In this document: in pieces, positions 47,027 to 58,133 of the stretch
How the letters are laid out: the number at the start of each line of letters is the position of its first letter
How positions within the stretch are numbered: position 1 is the first letter of the stretch
NCBI GenBank assembly: GCA_013339765.2
Contig: CM023452.1
Coordinates: forward strand, 158,046,977 to 158,110,976
DNA: 64,000 nucleotides
DNA from: Haemaphysalis longicornis
Lineage: Eukaryota > Arthropoda > Arachnida > Ixodida > Ixodidae
Direction: 5' to 3'
Position numbers and translations under genes: made by a program
The notes under the pieces: model-generated
Databases searched by the model: none
The model's input: only the letters and a program-made list of their open reading frames with translations
Told to the model about the DNA's origin: nothing

Positions 47027-47427
47027 CTAAAGTGCCATCCGACGGTATTATAAGCTCTCCACTATATCGACGTCCACCGGCATTTTGTGGTAAAATTGCC
47101 GCGTCTCGCAGTACATCACTCTAGATAACGTAAAGCTAGGCAACCTTACCTAAACATAACATAACGCACACAAAGAAATCACATAACACACCAAAACTAA
47201 CCAAAGGCATAAAGATTACACTCCAAAAATATAATAAAAAAAACTGTGGCGAAAACCGGTATCGAACCACCAACTTTGGTATCACGAAGTTAAAACGTGA
47301 TCCTTTACACTACAACGACAGACTCTTTGGCAGAGCTAGCCTAGTGTTAAACATTGCGAATGTCGTCGCACGGCGCTCTAGCCATGCCTGCAATGATCAG
47401 CTAGGGTGCCGTCGGATGGCACTTTAG
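47027..47427. mobile_element. 0.4-kb inverted-repeat element in the foldback centre (copy B only)
   Basis: CTAAAGTGCCATCCGACGG at 47,027-47,045 is perfectly inverted at 47,409-47,427. Copy A lacks the segment: there TGGAACGGCTTGAACTTTTT is continuous. ACTGC at 47,004-47,008 and 47,430-47,434 may be the duplicated target, although that leaves extra bases outside the left repeat. It encodes no protein. A tRNA-like sequence lies inside on the minus strand. The superfamily is not determined. Confidence 0.75.
47245..47330 (-). other. tRNA-like sequence inside the 0.4-kb element
   Basis: On the minus strand a B box (GGTTCGATACC) follows an A-box-like TGTAGTGTAAAGGATC at tRNA spacing. ATCACG/CGTGAT can form an anticodon-type stem, but its loop is 9 nt instead of 7. 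It is probably a tRNA-derived sequence captured by, or driving, the element. I do not call it a functional tRNA. Confidence 0.5.
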
Positions 47428-47633
47428 ACACTGCGTGAATTTTTTCTTCGCTTCCCTTATTCGTCTTTTTGAAGCAAATTACTCTGATGGGCAGACTAGC
47501 TGTAATGAATGGGGCAGCTTCATCACGGGGACATCTCTCCTCCGCATGCACCCATTCCAATATACCTGTCGTCAGGTTCGCTGCAACACCGAACACATCA
47601 ATCAGGTTAATTTCTATGTAATTCGGCCAGCCG

Positions 47634-47700
47634 GTGGGTTCGCGCCGTGGTTAGCGCACCTGCAGCTGCCGCTCTGGCTGCACAGGTTCGAATACCACGC
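47634..47700 (+). other. tRNA-like module in right arm (copy B)
   Basis: CGCCGTGGTTAGCGCACCTG fits an A box and GGTTCGAATACC at 47,684 is a consensus B box, about 41 bases apart. It lies in the foldback right arm, at the position matching 7,764-7,835 in copy A. It could still attract RNA polymerase III. Confidence 0.6.
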
Positions 47701-47974
47701 GAACCCAATTTACTTCGTTTTAACAGGGGCTGCCATTTTGGTAGCCCGTGTGTGGACGACGATGACGAAATCTATTACGACTTTTCCCGTTTCATGTGAC
47801 AGCGAGGCTTTCGCCCTAATGAAACCAAATATTTCCAATTTTATTTGGATAACCCGGCCCCTTTTATATAATGAACATTTGTCAACGCTACCTAAGAAAA
47901 AATATGCTCATTTTTTAAAGCATCTGTAAATGCAGATATGCAAAAAGAAACCTTCATGATGTCCTGATGCACAC

Positions 47975-48530
47975 CAGGATGCTCAGTATTTTACCGCGGC
48001 GACGGCACGAAGCGAGAAAGAGCGCCGCGTCTACACGTTAACTCCCTGATTTATATGTCCATTAAACTAATACTCCTGAAAGCTGACAATTCAACTAGGA
48101 CAGGATCCCGACAATTGTTTCAAAAACGACGACCAACACACTGCAGGATGATCAATCACAACCGAGGAATGAGGTAGAAGGTACAGTCTAAATTTCTTGA
48201 CGGACCCAAAAATGGTAAGCATTCCATTGTCATTACAGTGTATTTTTCCACGACAGGTGTGCGGTCCTGCTTGCGTAGGCAACACCTTGCTCTATTGAGA
48301 ATACGTTGCGCTGTAATAGACTGCGCATATACCGTGTTCTCTGCCATCCGTTGAGCACAGAAAGAGCATCATCATCAAAGTTGCAGATAACCGGTCCACA
48401 AGTCAGAGCATTCTTGAGAGCCTGGAATGGCACTTCACACTCACAAGACCAGGTAAAACGTGCCGCGGACGGCATAGTTCGTAAAATTGCCACGCTATTT
48501 GGAGAAAATGGTGCATGAACCAACGAAAAT
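47975..48530 (-). pseudogene. Ty3/gypsy RNase H fragment (copy B)
   Basis: The minus frame reads FTWSCECEVPFQALKNALTC, GPVICNFDDDALSVL and EQGVAYASRTAHLSW. It is the partner of 11,640-12,235. The YASR motif of gypsy RNase H is kept here. It has different frame breaks from A. The integrase part is absent: at 47,966 the sequence joins the foldback arm. Confidence 0.78.
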
Positions 48531-48608
48531 ACACTAAAGAAAAAAGGTGGTCCGAACAGACTCTCGGCAAAAGAACTCTTTTTTACTCTTGGAGACTCTA
48601 GAAGAGGG

Positions 48609-51430
48609 TCACAAAAGAAAGTCGCGCTGTGTACGACTGTGTTCCGACTCTATTCGCCAGACTATTCTGTGAGAGAGAGGAACAGATACGAGGAGCGAAA
48701 GAAAACTAACAAAACGATGCCGTTAATGTAGAACTCTAACTGGGCGCCGTAGCGGTGACGACATGGCGTTGCTTCTACCGCAGCCGCAGGCGTGCTTTTG
48801 TCAACGTGATCACGAAGTAGAAATTTCTTTTCTGGTTGGCGGCGGGACACGCCGGAGAAGCGTACTTTGTGTTGTGACAGCTGGATTGGTATTTCAAAAC
48901 TGCGTGCTTACGCTAGTCGCTGGAGAGAAACTTTTACAGTATTTTTGCTGTGCTGGATGAGAAAGCAGGGTCCGGTAAAATGGAAGCAGCGCGGACGGAG
49001 CTGCACACAGCAAGCGTATCCGAAAGAGGTAAGGGAAGTATTACGACAGCGAATGGCTTTCGGTTGTGCAGAAACTTCGTACGCAATTTTTGTTAAAAAC
49101 GGTCAAGTGTGTAGTATAAGCTGCCTTGAACATTATGTAGACAGTCTTGGATGAGAAATCGAACCGCATTTCTGCGTCCGTCGCAGGTTTTCCACGGCTT
49201 GTCTGAGTACGCGAACGAGGCCGAATGTTGTTCATTGGCGCCCGAGTCGCCGCCGAAGGCTGACCGACGTTAGAACGACGGCCTTGATCGCGCTGTCCGA
49301 AGGCCTAGGCGTAGTAATTGTTTCCTTTACTTTCCCTAGCCCTTTAGTTGAACCCAAACTAGGAATGCTGTGTGTACTTCGGTTTTCCTTAAGCTTACGG
49401 AGGGACAAAATGCCGACATGAGAAGAAACGGGTATGGTAATGTACACCGGGTGATTTAAGCGCCCATGCTTGACTGAACTAGAATACTTTGGTAGTGGAA
49501 AATGCTGGTTCCTACGAGCATGGCCTTCCTGATCGACTGCCGACAGCACGGCGACAGCGATCACGGAGGCCGTGCTCAGAGTGAGGCACTTAGTGTCAAC
49601 CGCACAAAGTGGCGCTCGCGTGACACGCTCTAGCTACACTAGTGGTTTTTTGCCTCGGGCAGCGACGAGCAAGCGTGCGTCGTCAGCAGTAAGCTAGGGC
49701 TGCACTTCCTTTTCTTTCTGTAACTTCGCAATCTGTAACGCGAATGCTTGCTGTAATAGCGTTCAGAAGAGCAATAATATATCAAAATCATAATGGGAAA
49801 CGTAGCTATGTTCTTTGATCATTTCTTCATCACATTTGGCCAAACGAGCAGACCACGCACGCCGTGCTAAAAGGACCTAGGCTAGCTTGTAATACTTTTT
49901 CGTCGTTCTTTGGTGATTTTTCTATTGTGGTGTGTCAACTGAGAAAAAGCGGAGTGCTTTGGCCTGCTCAGAGCACGTCAATTTTCCTGCTTGTTCCTTC
50001 ATTCTTTGCTGATTTTTTATACAGTGGGCATACTAAAAAAACAGTGGCGTGTGCTAAGCTGGCCACCGTAAGAAAACGTTTCCGTTTTCTTTTTCAAAAT
50101 TTGATACCCCGCTTCACACACGACAGTTGTACTTAGAACGTTTGGAAAGTCCGCAAAGAGCATGCAAATACAAGATCAGCAACTCACACGGCATCATTTT
50201 ATTGTGCGATCATTTGTAACTGCGCCCGTTTTGGCACAACAAACACCAATCAACATGAAATAATCGCACTGTCGAGAGCTGTGCAACACTGAACTAAATT
50301 CGAAAATTACACCTATTTCTACAGTTTTTCACACGAAAATTGCAGTTACGCCCGATTTAGGGGGCAGACGAGGGCGTTTTCGAGGGGAATTTGTGTCTGA
50401 CGTATTCCATGCACGGGCAAACTTAGTGACGTCCGCAGAACGAGAAATAATGGTCAACTAGTTTATTCAACGAAATAGAAATTAAAGTTACGTTTGCTTC
50501 AACGTGAACTAAAATGAGCAATAGATACGTCTGACGGAACCACAGTACATTACTCCCAATGTAATCTGCGCAACCTTTTCGCAATGGCACAATCGTACAC
50601 TAAGCGTGCCGTTTAGATGGCGGCATATCACTTTTTTGGCTAAATTGTCCACATTTTCACAATTTTTGTATTTGGTATCACATTATTTGCAGGGGTGGCA
50701 GAGCGGAACATGGAGCCGAGGATATAATGCCTCGTTTGCTTTTTTCAAGTTAGTGTGCTTCTCGAGCGAGGCCCTATGTTCGCCATTTGCAAGGTGAATA
50801 CTGGGAACAAATAATTGGAAAGATTTTAAAATGTATTTATACGCCGTCTTGCGGTTAAATGCCCTCACAAAACCTCAAATAGGAAAAGTAAGAATCAATG
50901 GGACTCTTCAAACAAATTACCTGTGGGGACGCGAAACTTTACGGCTCATTTCAAGCTGTGCCATTTTCTTTGTGTAAGGGCAGACCTGTCGCGATTTTGT
51001 CATCTTCTCTGGCTACAAAGTCGCGGCGAGGAGTATTAAATACGGCTGGCTCAAACATGGCTTTGTAGCGTTCGCAGTATGAAAGGTGGCTGAAGCTTGA
51101 GCTTCCGCTATAACTTTCCTCTTTTTGCGCCGTTGTGTACTTTTGAATTTTTTTATGATTGTCAGATGAGTACTTCGTTGTCGACGTTATACAATGCCAG
51201 GTAGAAACTAAATAGTTTATTGCTGTAGAGACATCACAGGGATGCAGAAATATCTACAGTGGTGCAATTTGTCCTGTACCAACGCGGAGACATTTATGTT
51301 ATTTAATAAAAAACACTGGCGACGAGCAAAACGCATGTATAAAAGCATTGAAAATGTGCTTTCTGCTGTTATGACGCAGTATATGGTCGGTGAAGTGGTA
51401 TTCGTTGACCGGGTCATTTCTCAATGCAAC
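48609..51430. other. 2.8-kb segment present only in copy B, unassigned
   Basis: Homology with A stops after GGAGACTCT (A 12,256) and resumes at the tandem repeats. Frames at 48,763-48,960 and 48,867-49,154 (plus) and at 49,232-49,564 (minus, 110 codons, Ser/Lys/Arg-rich) match no family I know. No terminal inverted repeats, LTRs or SINE heads were seen. It may be an unrecognised TE or sequence deleted from A. Confidence 0.4.
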
Positions 51431-52350
51431 TCCTTTTAGAATGTACAGCTCGGTAATACACCGCATTTCTCGGCCTGTTTACGTCTTGCAGTGCGCAGCT
51501 TACAAACCGCAACAAAAGAGGGGGTGCGTAAATAGGATACAATGTGTGGGGATTACCAGAGGGATTTGGAAGTGTTACCACTGACCCACTTAATTCAAGG
51601 AGTAGTGCTGTTTTTACTCAACAAAGACAAGTGGTACACGATGCCTCACTAGCATACCACAATATATGTTGCGCAATTACTGCTACAGACGTTTGAGATG
51701 GCGGAATAATAAGTCATAGAATTACCCTGCATAACGTTCCTATAGGGCTGGGTAGTATGCTGTATATCTCGGACTGCCTACTTCTTGCAGTGCGCAGCTT
51801 ACGTGCCCCCCACAAAAAATGGGGGTGCGCAAACAGAAGGCAATGGCTGTTTTTTTTTGGAATCGCTATCCATTATCCAGTTTGTTCAAGGAATAATAGC
51901 AGTTTTGACACAACCGAGGCAACTGGTACACGATGCCCTCCCCAGCATACCATACAATCGCTTGCAAAATTACGGCTATGGGCGCTTCAGTTTGCGCAAG
52001 GATTATCCACAGAATTAGCCCGCATTATCTCTACAGCTGGGTAGTATATTGCATATCTTGGCTTGCCTATTTCTTTCCATCCGCAGCTTACGTACCTCAA
52101 AAAAGGAAATGTGTAAATACAATACCACGACTGGGGATTACCCAAGGGATTTGGAATCTTTATTCTTTAACTCACTTATTTCAGGTCATACTGCAGTTTT
52201 CACGCACAGGGGCAACTGAACACGATGCCTCCCTGGCATACCCGACATATCTTCTGAGAATACGCCTACAGACGTTAAAATTTGTGCAAGAATTATCAAG
52301 AGAATTAGCCCACACGGAGTTTCTGTATACACAGCGTTGTAACTGAAAAT
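51430..52350 (+). repeat. About 290-300-bp tandem repeat, three units (copy B)
   Basis: The CAGCT(G/C)GGTAGTAT-like motif recurs at 51,446, 51,746 and 52,034, giving periods of 300 and 288 bp. Each unit has the GCAGTGCGCAGCTTAC block and the poly-A/GGTG tail also seen in copy A. B has at least one fuller unit than A. Confidence 0.75.
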
Positions 52351-53819
52351 TTAAAAAATCCAACCAACGTTGTAAATTCCTGCAAAGATCGGGTAGACCG
52401 CGGTGTAGCCAAGATGCGGCAACGACTTTTTTGGTCTAGCTTCGCCGCAATGATGGAAGCTGTAGAACCCTAACAGCGGCACTAGCCGCCTCCGTAAGAT
52501 GCCACCACTGCACTACTCGGATACACTGCTCTTTTGCGTCGCAAATAGTGTTTACTTTCCCATTTGGCGACGGCGTAAAAGACCCGGTAGCGTGAAAGAC
52601 CAAGCGACGGCATGAAAGACCCGGTAGTTCCTGCATATAGCTCTCATATGGAGACTGTAATGTAGGTTTATGCCGCACCACTCTCTCTAGCAACCGAAAT
52701 AGTATCGCAGCAGCCGCTCCGTTCGCACAAAGCGCAAAGAAGAAAAGGCACAAAGGTGGCCGGTGGCGTAATATATACTTCAAAAAAGGAAACCAAATTT
52801 TGTGGCACTGGAGATACGGTTTTCGAAAACGGGAAAGCGTCGTGGAAGCCAGATTACGGGACATTTTCGGCATATGGATGTGTCACGGCAGGGTGGAAAG
52901 ACTCGAATTTTGCGTCGCGGCATTCAGCGTGTCTCAGACTACTCGAATATCTCAAAAAGTAAAGCGAATCCATAAACACAAGCGCTTCGCCTAGTCTTAA
53001 GTTTGATTGTGAACAAATATACCCGTGCTTCCTGAATAATTCTGCACCTGCAAAATGTCTGCTCTGTTTAAGCAGTAACAACGACGAGACAGACAATCCG
53101 AAGTAACTGGATTTATGACTTATGCTGTCGAAGTACTTGAGATGCACATGACTTCAAAATTTAAACAGGACTTCAAAGCGACGCGAGAAGCAAGGTTGGA
53201 CGTTGAACAAGCCTTCACTGGATACGGTCACATATTGGTACAAAGAGACACTTAGCTTAATATGGAGTTTCGGCAGCGAGGATGTTTGACATAGCCACGC
53301 TTACTTAGTGCACACGATCCAGTTGCAGCGCAGGCCCCGCGCCGTAACATTTAAACAAATATTCCACTACATGCTTGAGGAACTAAATGCAGAGAGCATG
53401 GCATGTGGCTAAAGGTTATATGAATGTATCTAAAGTAAAAATCAATCAACATGCCCAAAGTTCCCTGCTAAGCATGTGTAAAGTGGCGAGTTAGAAAAAT
53501 ATAGCTATCCCAGTCTAGTTGTCTGTGCTGATTCCAACCCCAAGAAAAAAATCCGGCACAGAATAGATAGGGGGGGGGAGGCATTCGGTAAACACTCCCA
53601 AATAATGATAAACAAGTTACCTCCATCACTGAAAAGGAGAATATACAACCAATGCGTCGTACCGGTGATTACATAGGAAGCGAAAACTTGGCACCTTACT
53701 GAACAATTTAAAAGCCAACTTAGGTCGGCTGAGCATCTAGCAGAAAGAAGAATCATGCCAGTTACACTTGGTAAACAGAAATGAGATTTCGTCATTAGGG
53801 AGCAAACTAAAGTAGATTA
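52351..53819. other. Shared unassigned tract (copy B)
   Basis: Aligns with A 12,991-14,727 without A's roughly 320-bp insertion. A G-run is at 53,571-53,578. No conserved frame or known repeat was recognised. Confidence 0.4.
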
Positions 53820-55320
53820 TCATCAACATTATCGTCATCACCTGCAGATATACGCCGACTACTGGGCAAATGCCTCTCTCATTGTTTTCCAATTAGCCCC
53901 GTCATTTGCTAATTGTGACCAATTCTTCCGCGAAGACTTCTTGATCGCATCTGCCCATTTACCTTCCTGCTGCGGCCCCCTGTCACACTTGCCTTCTCTA
54001 GGGATCCAGTAAGTTCCCCTAATGACCAATGGTTTCTTGCTTTTGCATCAAATGCCCGGCCACGTCCACTTCTTCCTCATTTCTACTAATATATGCTTTG
54101 CACGCGTTTGTTCCCTGACCCACTCCGCTCTCTTGTTGTCCCTTAATGTTACACCTATCATCTTCTGTTCTATTGCTCGCTGAGTCGTCCTCAATTTATG
54201 TTGAATCCTCTTAGAGTGCCTCCGTATTTTGGGCCCGTACGTGAGTACCGGTAAGATGCAATTGTCATACACTTTCTTCTTCAGGGAGAATGGTAGGCTG
54301 CTATTCATTTTCTAAGAATATCTGCCGTATTTACTCCACCCCATGCTGAACATTCTAATTATCTCTGCCTCATGGTTGGGATCCGGGGTCACAACTTGGC
54401 CTAAGTAGATATATTCTTTTACCACTTGCACTACCTCGTCCCCTATCCCAAACTGTTATGCTGTCCCGAAGTTATTGATCTTTACTTTAGTTTTCAGCAT
54501 AATTTTCAGGCCCACGGTTCTACTCCGTTCGTCTAGTGCGGAAAGCATGCTTTGCAATTCGTCCCCCGAGTTACTTAGCAAGGCAACGTCATCAGCAAAT
54601 CTGAGCTTACTGAGGTATTCTCTATTAACCCTTATTCCCACCTGTTCCCAAACTAACGTTCTGAATGTTTCTTGTAAACATGCTGTGAATAAATATGGAG
54701 TGATTTTGTCTCCTTGTCTGAAGCCCTTCCTTATAGGTATTTACTTCTCTCCTTATGCAGGATGTTGGTAGCTGTAGACCAATTGAACATGTCCTCTAGT
54801 ATTCTAACATAATGGTCGTCTACACCCTTGTTCCGTAATGCCTGAATGACTGGTGAGATTTCGACCGAATAAAGTATTTTCTCATAAACTATGAAGGCTG
54901 TATATAGGGGTTGAGTATACTACACGCACTTCTCTATCACCTGATTGATCATGTGAATATGGTCCATTGTTGAATAGCCTTTATGAAAACCCTGCTTCTT
55001 ATTTAGGTTGACTGAAATCTAAGGTGGCGGAAATTCTGTTAGCGCTTACCTTCGCAAGTACCTTGTAGACGACTAACAGTACGCTGATCGGCCGGAAATT
55101 TTTTAAGCCCTTCATCTCACATTATTCATGAATAATTATGATGCTGGCATTCTTCCAAGATTATGGCACACTCACGGTCATTACGCATTGCGTCTACAGG
55201 TTTGCCAGTTTTGCTGGTACAATTCGCCCGCCATTATTGAAGAGGTCTGCTGTTCTGTGACCTTCTCCAGGTGCTTTGCCACGTTGCATTTCGTTCAAAG
55301 CCACTTTCGTTCGCGTAGAT
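53820..55320 (-). pseudogene. RTE/BovB-like LINE fragment, 3' end outward (copy B)
   Basis: On the minus strand YLSKLRFADDVALLSNSGDE (about 54,555-54,615) includes the intact catalytic FADD. VGLKI and TKVKINNFGT follow, then KVYDNCILPVLTYGPKIR, QHKLRTTQRAIEQKMIGVTL and EWVREQTRAKHILVEMRKKW (54,060-54,285), and finally W-x-QLAND and MREAFA. This order is diagnostic of RTE-clade LINEs such as BovB. It is 5' truncated and frameshifted. The 3' end abuts an ATTATCATCAAC-type tail at 53,817. Confidence 0.85.
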
Positions 55321-55369
55321 GATATCCTACTTCAAATACAGATAAAGAAATAGTCTTGGGTTGGCCAAG

Positions 55370-55625
55370 TAGTTACGCGAAACGGCAATCAGTTAACTAG
55401 CAGTGTGACGGAATAGATGTCGAGGAATAGGTCGAGAAGAAGGGCAAGGACTATTAAGGAGGTTCGCAGGCAAGGAATTAATGAAATAAGGAAGTTCCTT
55501 GGCAAGGCATGGACTCAATCAGGACGAGATATGAGTGGTTAGAGGTTGGTGGGAGAAGCCTCTGTCTTCCAGTGGACCCAGTGGGCTGTTGATAACAGAT
55601 AAGATCATGATATTAAGAGTTGTGG
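55370..55625 (+). mobile_element. RTE/BovB-like 3' tail, opposite orientation (copy B)
   Basis: GGGAGAAGCCTCTGTCTTCC followed by AGTGGACC (55,550-55,577) corresponds to the GEAFVLQWT-coding tail of RTE, ending in an ATGATATTAAG run. It mirrors A 16,200-16,445 and faces away from the minus-strand fragment. Confidence 0.65.
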
Positions 55626-55784
55626 ATGGAAACCGATCAGTTTCAAATTAAGAGCCAGTGAATGCTCTTTGCAGTGTTGCGCTTCTAGTAATTGTTGGTG
55701 CAGCGTTACTAAGGAATACCAAGACGCCGTTCATGAAATGACGCCTAGCTGCTGCTTGACACCGCAATAACCGCGTATAACACA

Positions 55785-55880
55785 GATTGGAAGACAGGAC
55801 ACATAAAGGAACTGAACACACAAGCGCTGATGAGCAACCTTCGTAAGCGCTAGTGTCCTGTGTACCTTCCTTTAGGCCAT
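55785..55880. repeat. Penelope-associated terminal palindrome (copy B end)
   Basis: CACACAAGCGCTGATGAGC and CGTAAGCGCTAGTGTCC are inverted halves. The arms extend into AAGGAAC/CTTCCTTT. It is the counterpart of 16,605-16,700 and marks the right end of the A/B homology. Confidence 0.5.
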
Positions 55881-55905
55881 CTTCCGTGCTATTTTTAAGC
55901 AATAT

Positions 55906-56311
55906 TGCCACGTAGCCATAGAAGACAGAGCTGTCCTGAAGCAAAGTTTATTGGAGCGGACTTGTGCTCCCCTAAAAACTCAAAGAATACATGGGTGGCG
56001 AAACCGAAGTCAACGAAGTGACGTGCACAGACTGGTGTTGGCGAAGGGAATGCTGCGGCATCGGCCCTGCGGGAATTCTTGTGTGGGCGCGATTATTTCA
56101 GGAACCATCGGATTACATCCAGAACACAGAATATAATTCTAGGCTGTTCACGGTAGTTCAGAACGCTCGCCTATCAGAAGACATAACACATGCGGCATAG
56201 AAAGAAAGAATGGAACACGCGCTCCCCTTGGCACACAGATAACACAGACCGGCGCAGCCTAGCGGTAAAAGCAAAACATAAATAAACAAACCCAATGCAT
56301 GGTTCGCGGCA
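55906..56311 (-). repeat. LTR, 3' copy on the element's strand
   Basis: A 406-bp LTR running from TGCCACGTAGCC to GTTCGCGGCA. It contains TTCTAGGCTGTTCACG and AGAAAGAATGGAACACGCGC, shared with the other LTR. On the minus strand, TTTATTTATG-like and AATAAA-type AT-rich motifs occur, but promoter elements cannot be fixed. Confidence 0.9.
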
Positions 56312-56324
56312 TTACCCCCCTCTA
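56312..56324 (-). promoter_or_regulatory. Polypurine tract
   Basis: The minus strand reads AGAGGGGGGTAA directly next to the 3' LTR. This is the usual position for priming plus-strand DNA synthesis. Confidence 0.8.
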
Positions 56325-56343
56325 AGAGAGCATCGACGCGATG

Positions 56344-57667
56344 CTAACATAAGCGACCGTCTGAACAAGTAAAAATCAAAGTCCTTCGTCGTGCGTAGAA
56401 AGGTTTTAAGCTAACCACGTGGGCGATTTCGGGTCGCGTGCGTCCTCGTGATGTGCCGGAATCACCATCGGGGATCACTTGGTAGGTAAGTTGTCCAATG
56501 CGTCGTAGAATCTGGTAGGGTCCGAAATAACGTCGTAGAAGCTTCTCACTGAGTCCACGTCGTCGGATGGGAGTCCTAACCAACACATGATCCCCTGGGT
56601 GGTACTCGGCGTCTCGGCGTTGGAGGTTGTAGCGGAGGGCATCCACCAGCTGCTCGTCCGTTGTACGAACTCGAGGGAGCTGGCGGGCCTCCTCTGCACG
56701 CTGAAGGTATCCTTGGACGTCGGCGTTTACGTCGTCATCTTCTACGTGCGGACACAAGGCGTCAAGCACCGTAGTCGGCCGCCTTCCGGTGACAAGCTCG
56801 AACGGTGTCATCTGCGTATTTTATTGGATAGCCGTGTTGTACGCAAACTTGACATATGGGAGCACTTCGTCCCAGGTTTTATGTTCAAAATCGACGTACA
56901 TAAACAGCATATCCGGAATCCTCTTGTTTAAACGTTCCGTCAGTCCGTTCGCTTGGGGGGTGGTAGGCCGTCGTTCTTCGGTGATCCGTGTAGCTGTAGC
57001 TTATGATTCCATGTATCAGCTCGGAAGTAAAGGTCGTTCCGCGGTCCGTGAATAGTACTTAAAAGGCACCATGGCGCAGCACAACTTGACTCATGAAGAA
57101 CTTTGCAACTTCTTGGGCAGTCCCCCTCAAAAGAGTAGCGGTCTCTGCGTAGCGCGTCATGTAGTCTGTCGCTACGACAATCCACTTGTTCTCGGATCGT
57201 GACGTAGAGAACGGGCCCAAAAGGTCCATGAATATCTGCTAGAAGGGTCTCGAGGGGATGGCAATCGGCTGCAGAAGTCTGGTGGGTCTCGTCGGTGGCG
57301 TTTTTCATCGCTGGCAGTCACGGCAGCTCCGGACGTAGTGGGTGCCGTCAAATGTAAGGCGGGGCCAATAGTACCTCGCCTTGATTTTTCCAATTGTGCG
57401 AGCTGTGCCGAGATTTTCGGAGTACGGGTCGTCGTGGCACGCTTCCAAATGTTCGTCACGAAGATCTGCCGGGATAACAAGAAGGCAATTCGTTCTCGTT
57501 CCGGGGCTGAAATTTTTCTTCACGGGGACGGCGTTTTTGAGGCTGAATGCTGGTAAGGTTCGTTTGAAGGCCCTAGGCACGGCGACATAGCGTCCTTCCG
57601 GGTAGTCGATCATGACGCGTAACTCGGGGTCGGAACGCTGTTGGTTGGCTAGATCGCTCTCCGTCAC
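56344..57667 (-). pseudogene. Gypsy integrase (frameshifted)
   Basis: The minus-strand frame from 57,667 includes LRDEHLEACHDDPYSENLGT and YVRSCRDCQR, the HHCC zinc domain. Catalytic-core traces follow: LADIHGPF and, in other frames, LYFRADTW. The C-terminal frame (56,811-56,344) has MTPFELVTGRRPTTVLD, EYHPGDHVLVRTP and LLRRYFGPYQILRRIG, which is the GPY/F module. The core is broken by frameshifts near 57,300 and 56,940, so the enzyme is dead. Integrase would insert the cDNA with the 4-bp duplication observed. Confidence 0.88.
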
Positions 57668-57839
57668 GACTCCGAAGAACGCGCTGTCGGCATCGGAGTC
57701 TTGAGGTGGTGGATCGACGGGGCACGGGACAGCTAGTCGGCGTCGGTGTGCTTCATCTTGACTTTATAGACTACTGTAACGTCGAATTCCTGTAGGCGCA
57801 AGCTCCATCGCCCAAGACGGCCAGAGGGAACCTTTCAAT

Positions 57840-58133
57840 TGGCGCGCCAACATAGTGCATGGTGGTCTGTCACAACCTTGAACGGTCTGCCATACACGTA
57901 AGGGCGAAATTTTGAAATGACCGATATGATAGCCAGGCACTCTTTCTCAGAGGCAGAGTAGTTTTCTCCTTCTTCGACAGACCACGGCTGGCATAGGCCA
58001 CCTTTTCGCAACCGCTTTGCTTTTGGACGAGGACGGCACCCAAACCTATATCACAGACGTCCGTGTGCATTTCCGTTTCGGCGTTTTTGTCGAAATGAGC
58101 GAGCACGGGCAGGCTTTGAAGCCGTTGTTGCAG
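57840..58133 (-). pseudogene. Gypsy RNase H
   Basis: The minus frame 58,106-57,870 reads VLAHFDKNAETEMHTDVCDI, GLGAVLVQ and VAYASRGLSKKE. These match the TDAS-x-x-G-x-GAVL-x-Q and YASR motifs, with the TDAS serine region altered. A frameshift follows where SxAExNY-ExE would be. It joins the RT upstream after a stop at about 58,134. Confidence 0.88.

Larger units (their letters stand above)
39600..47966. mobile_element. Foldback-type element, copy B (interrupted and right-truncated)
   Basis: The left arm is split into 39,600-39,698 and 45,263-46,692 by a LINE. The centre, 46,693-47,435, includes a 0.4-kb inverted-repeat insertion. The right arm survives only at 47,436-47,966 and is cut where it joins gypsy sequence. 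The tRNA-like modules are better preserved here than in A: box B GGTTCGATTCC at 45,497, the tRNA-Ser-like A-box region at 45,603-45,655, and an A/B pair at 47,643-47,695. Confidence 0.78.
33640..55875 (+). repeat. Copy B of the large direct duplication
   Basis: This is collinear with 30-16,700, with the same landmark order. It is longer because it holds insertions absent from A: a pogo-type element, a complete LINE, an inverted-repeat element and an unassigned 2.8 kb. It lacks A's Penelope/integrase block: the right foldback arm passes at about 47,966 directly into sequence matching A at about 11,622. It ends near 55,875, about 30 bp before an LTR retrotransposon. Confidence 0.85.

Noticed and set aside
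47245..47330. Functional tRNA gene on the minus strand
   Set aside because: The anticodon-type loop has nine bases, and no matching acceptor stem was found. It fits a tRNA-derived repeat better.
55825..55860. Possible hammerhead ribozyme (CTGATGAG followed by CGTAA)
   Set aside because: A hammerhead needs CGAAA after stem II and a base-paired stem II. Here the core reads CGTAA, stem II is not formed, and the copies at 16,660 and 9,040 do not conserve CTGATGA.
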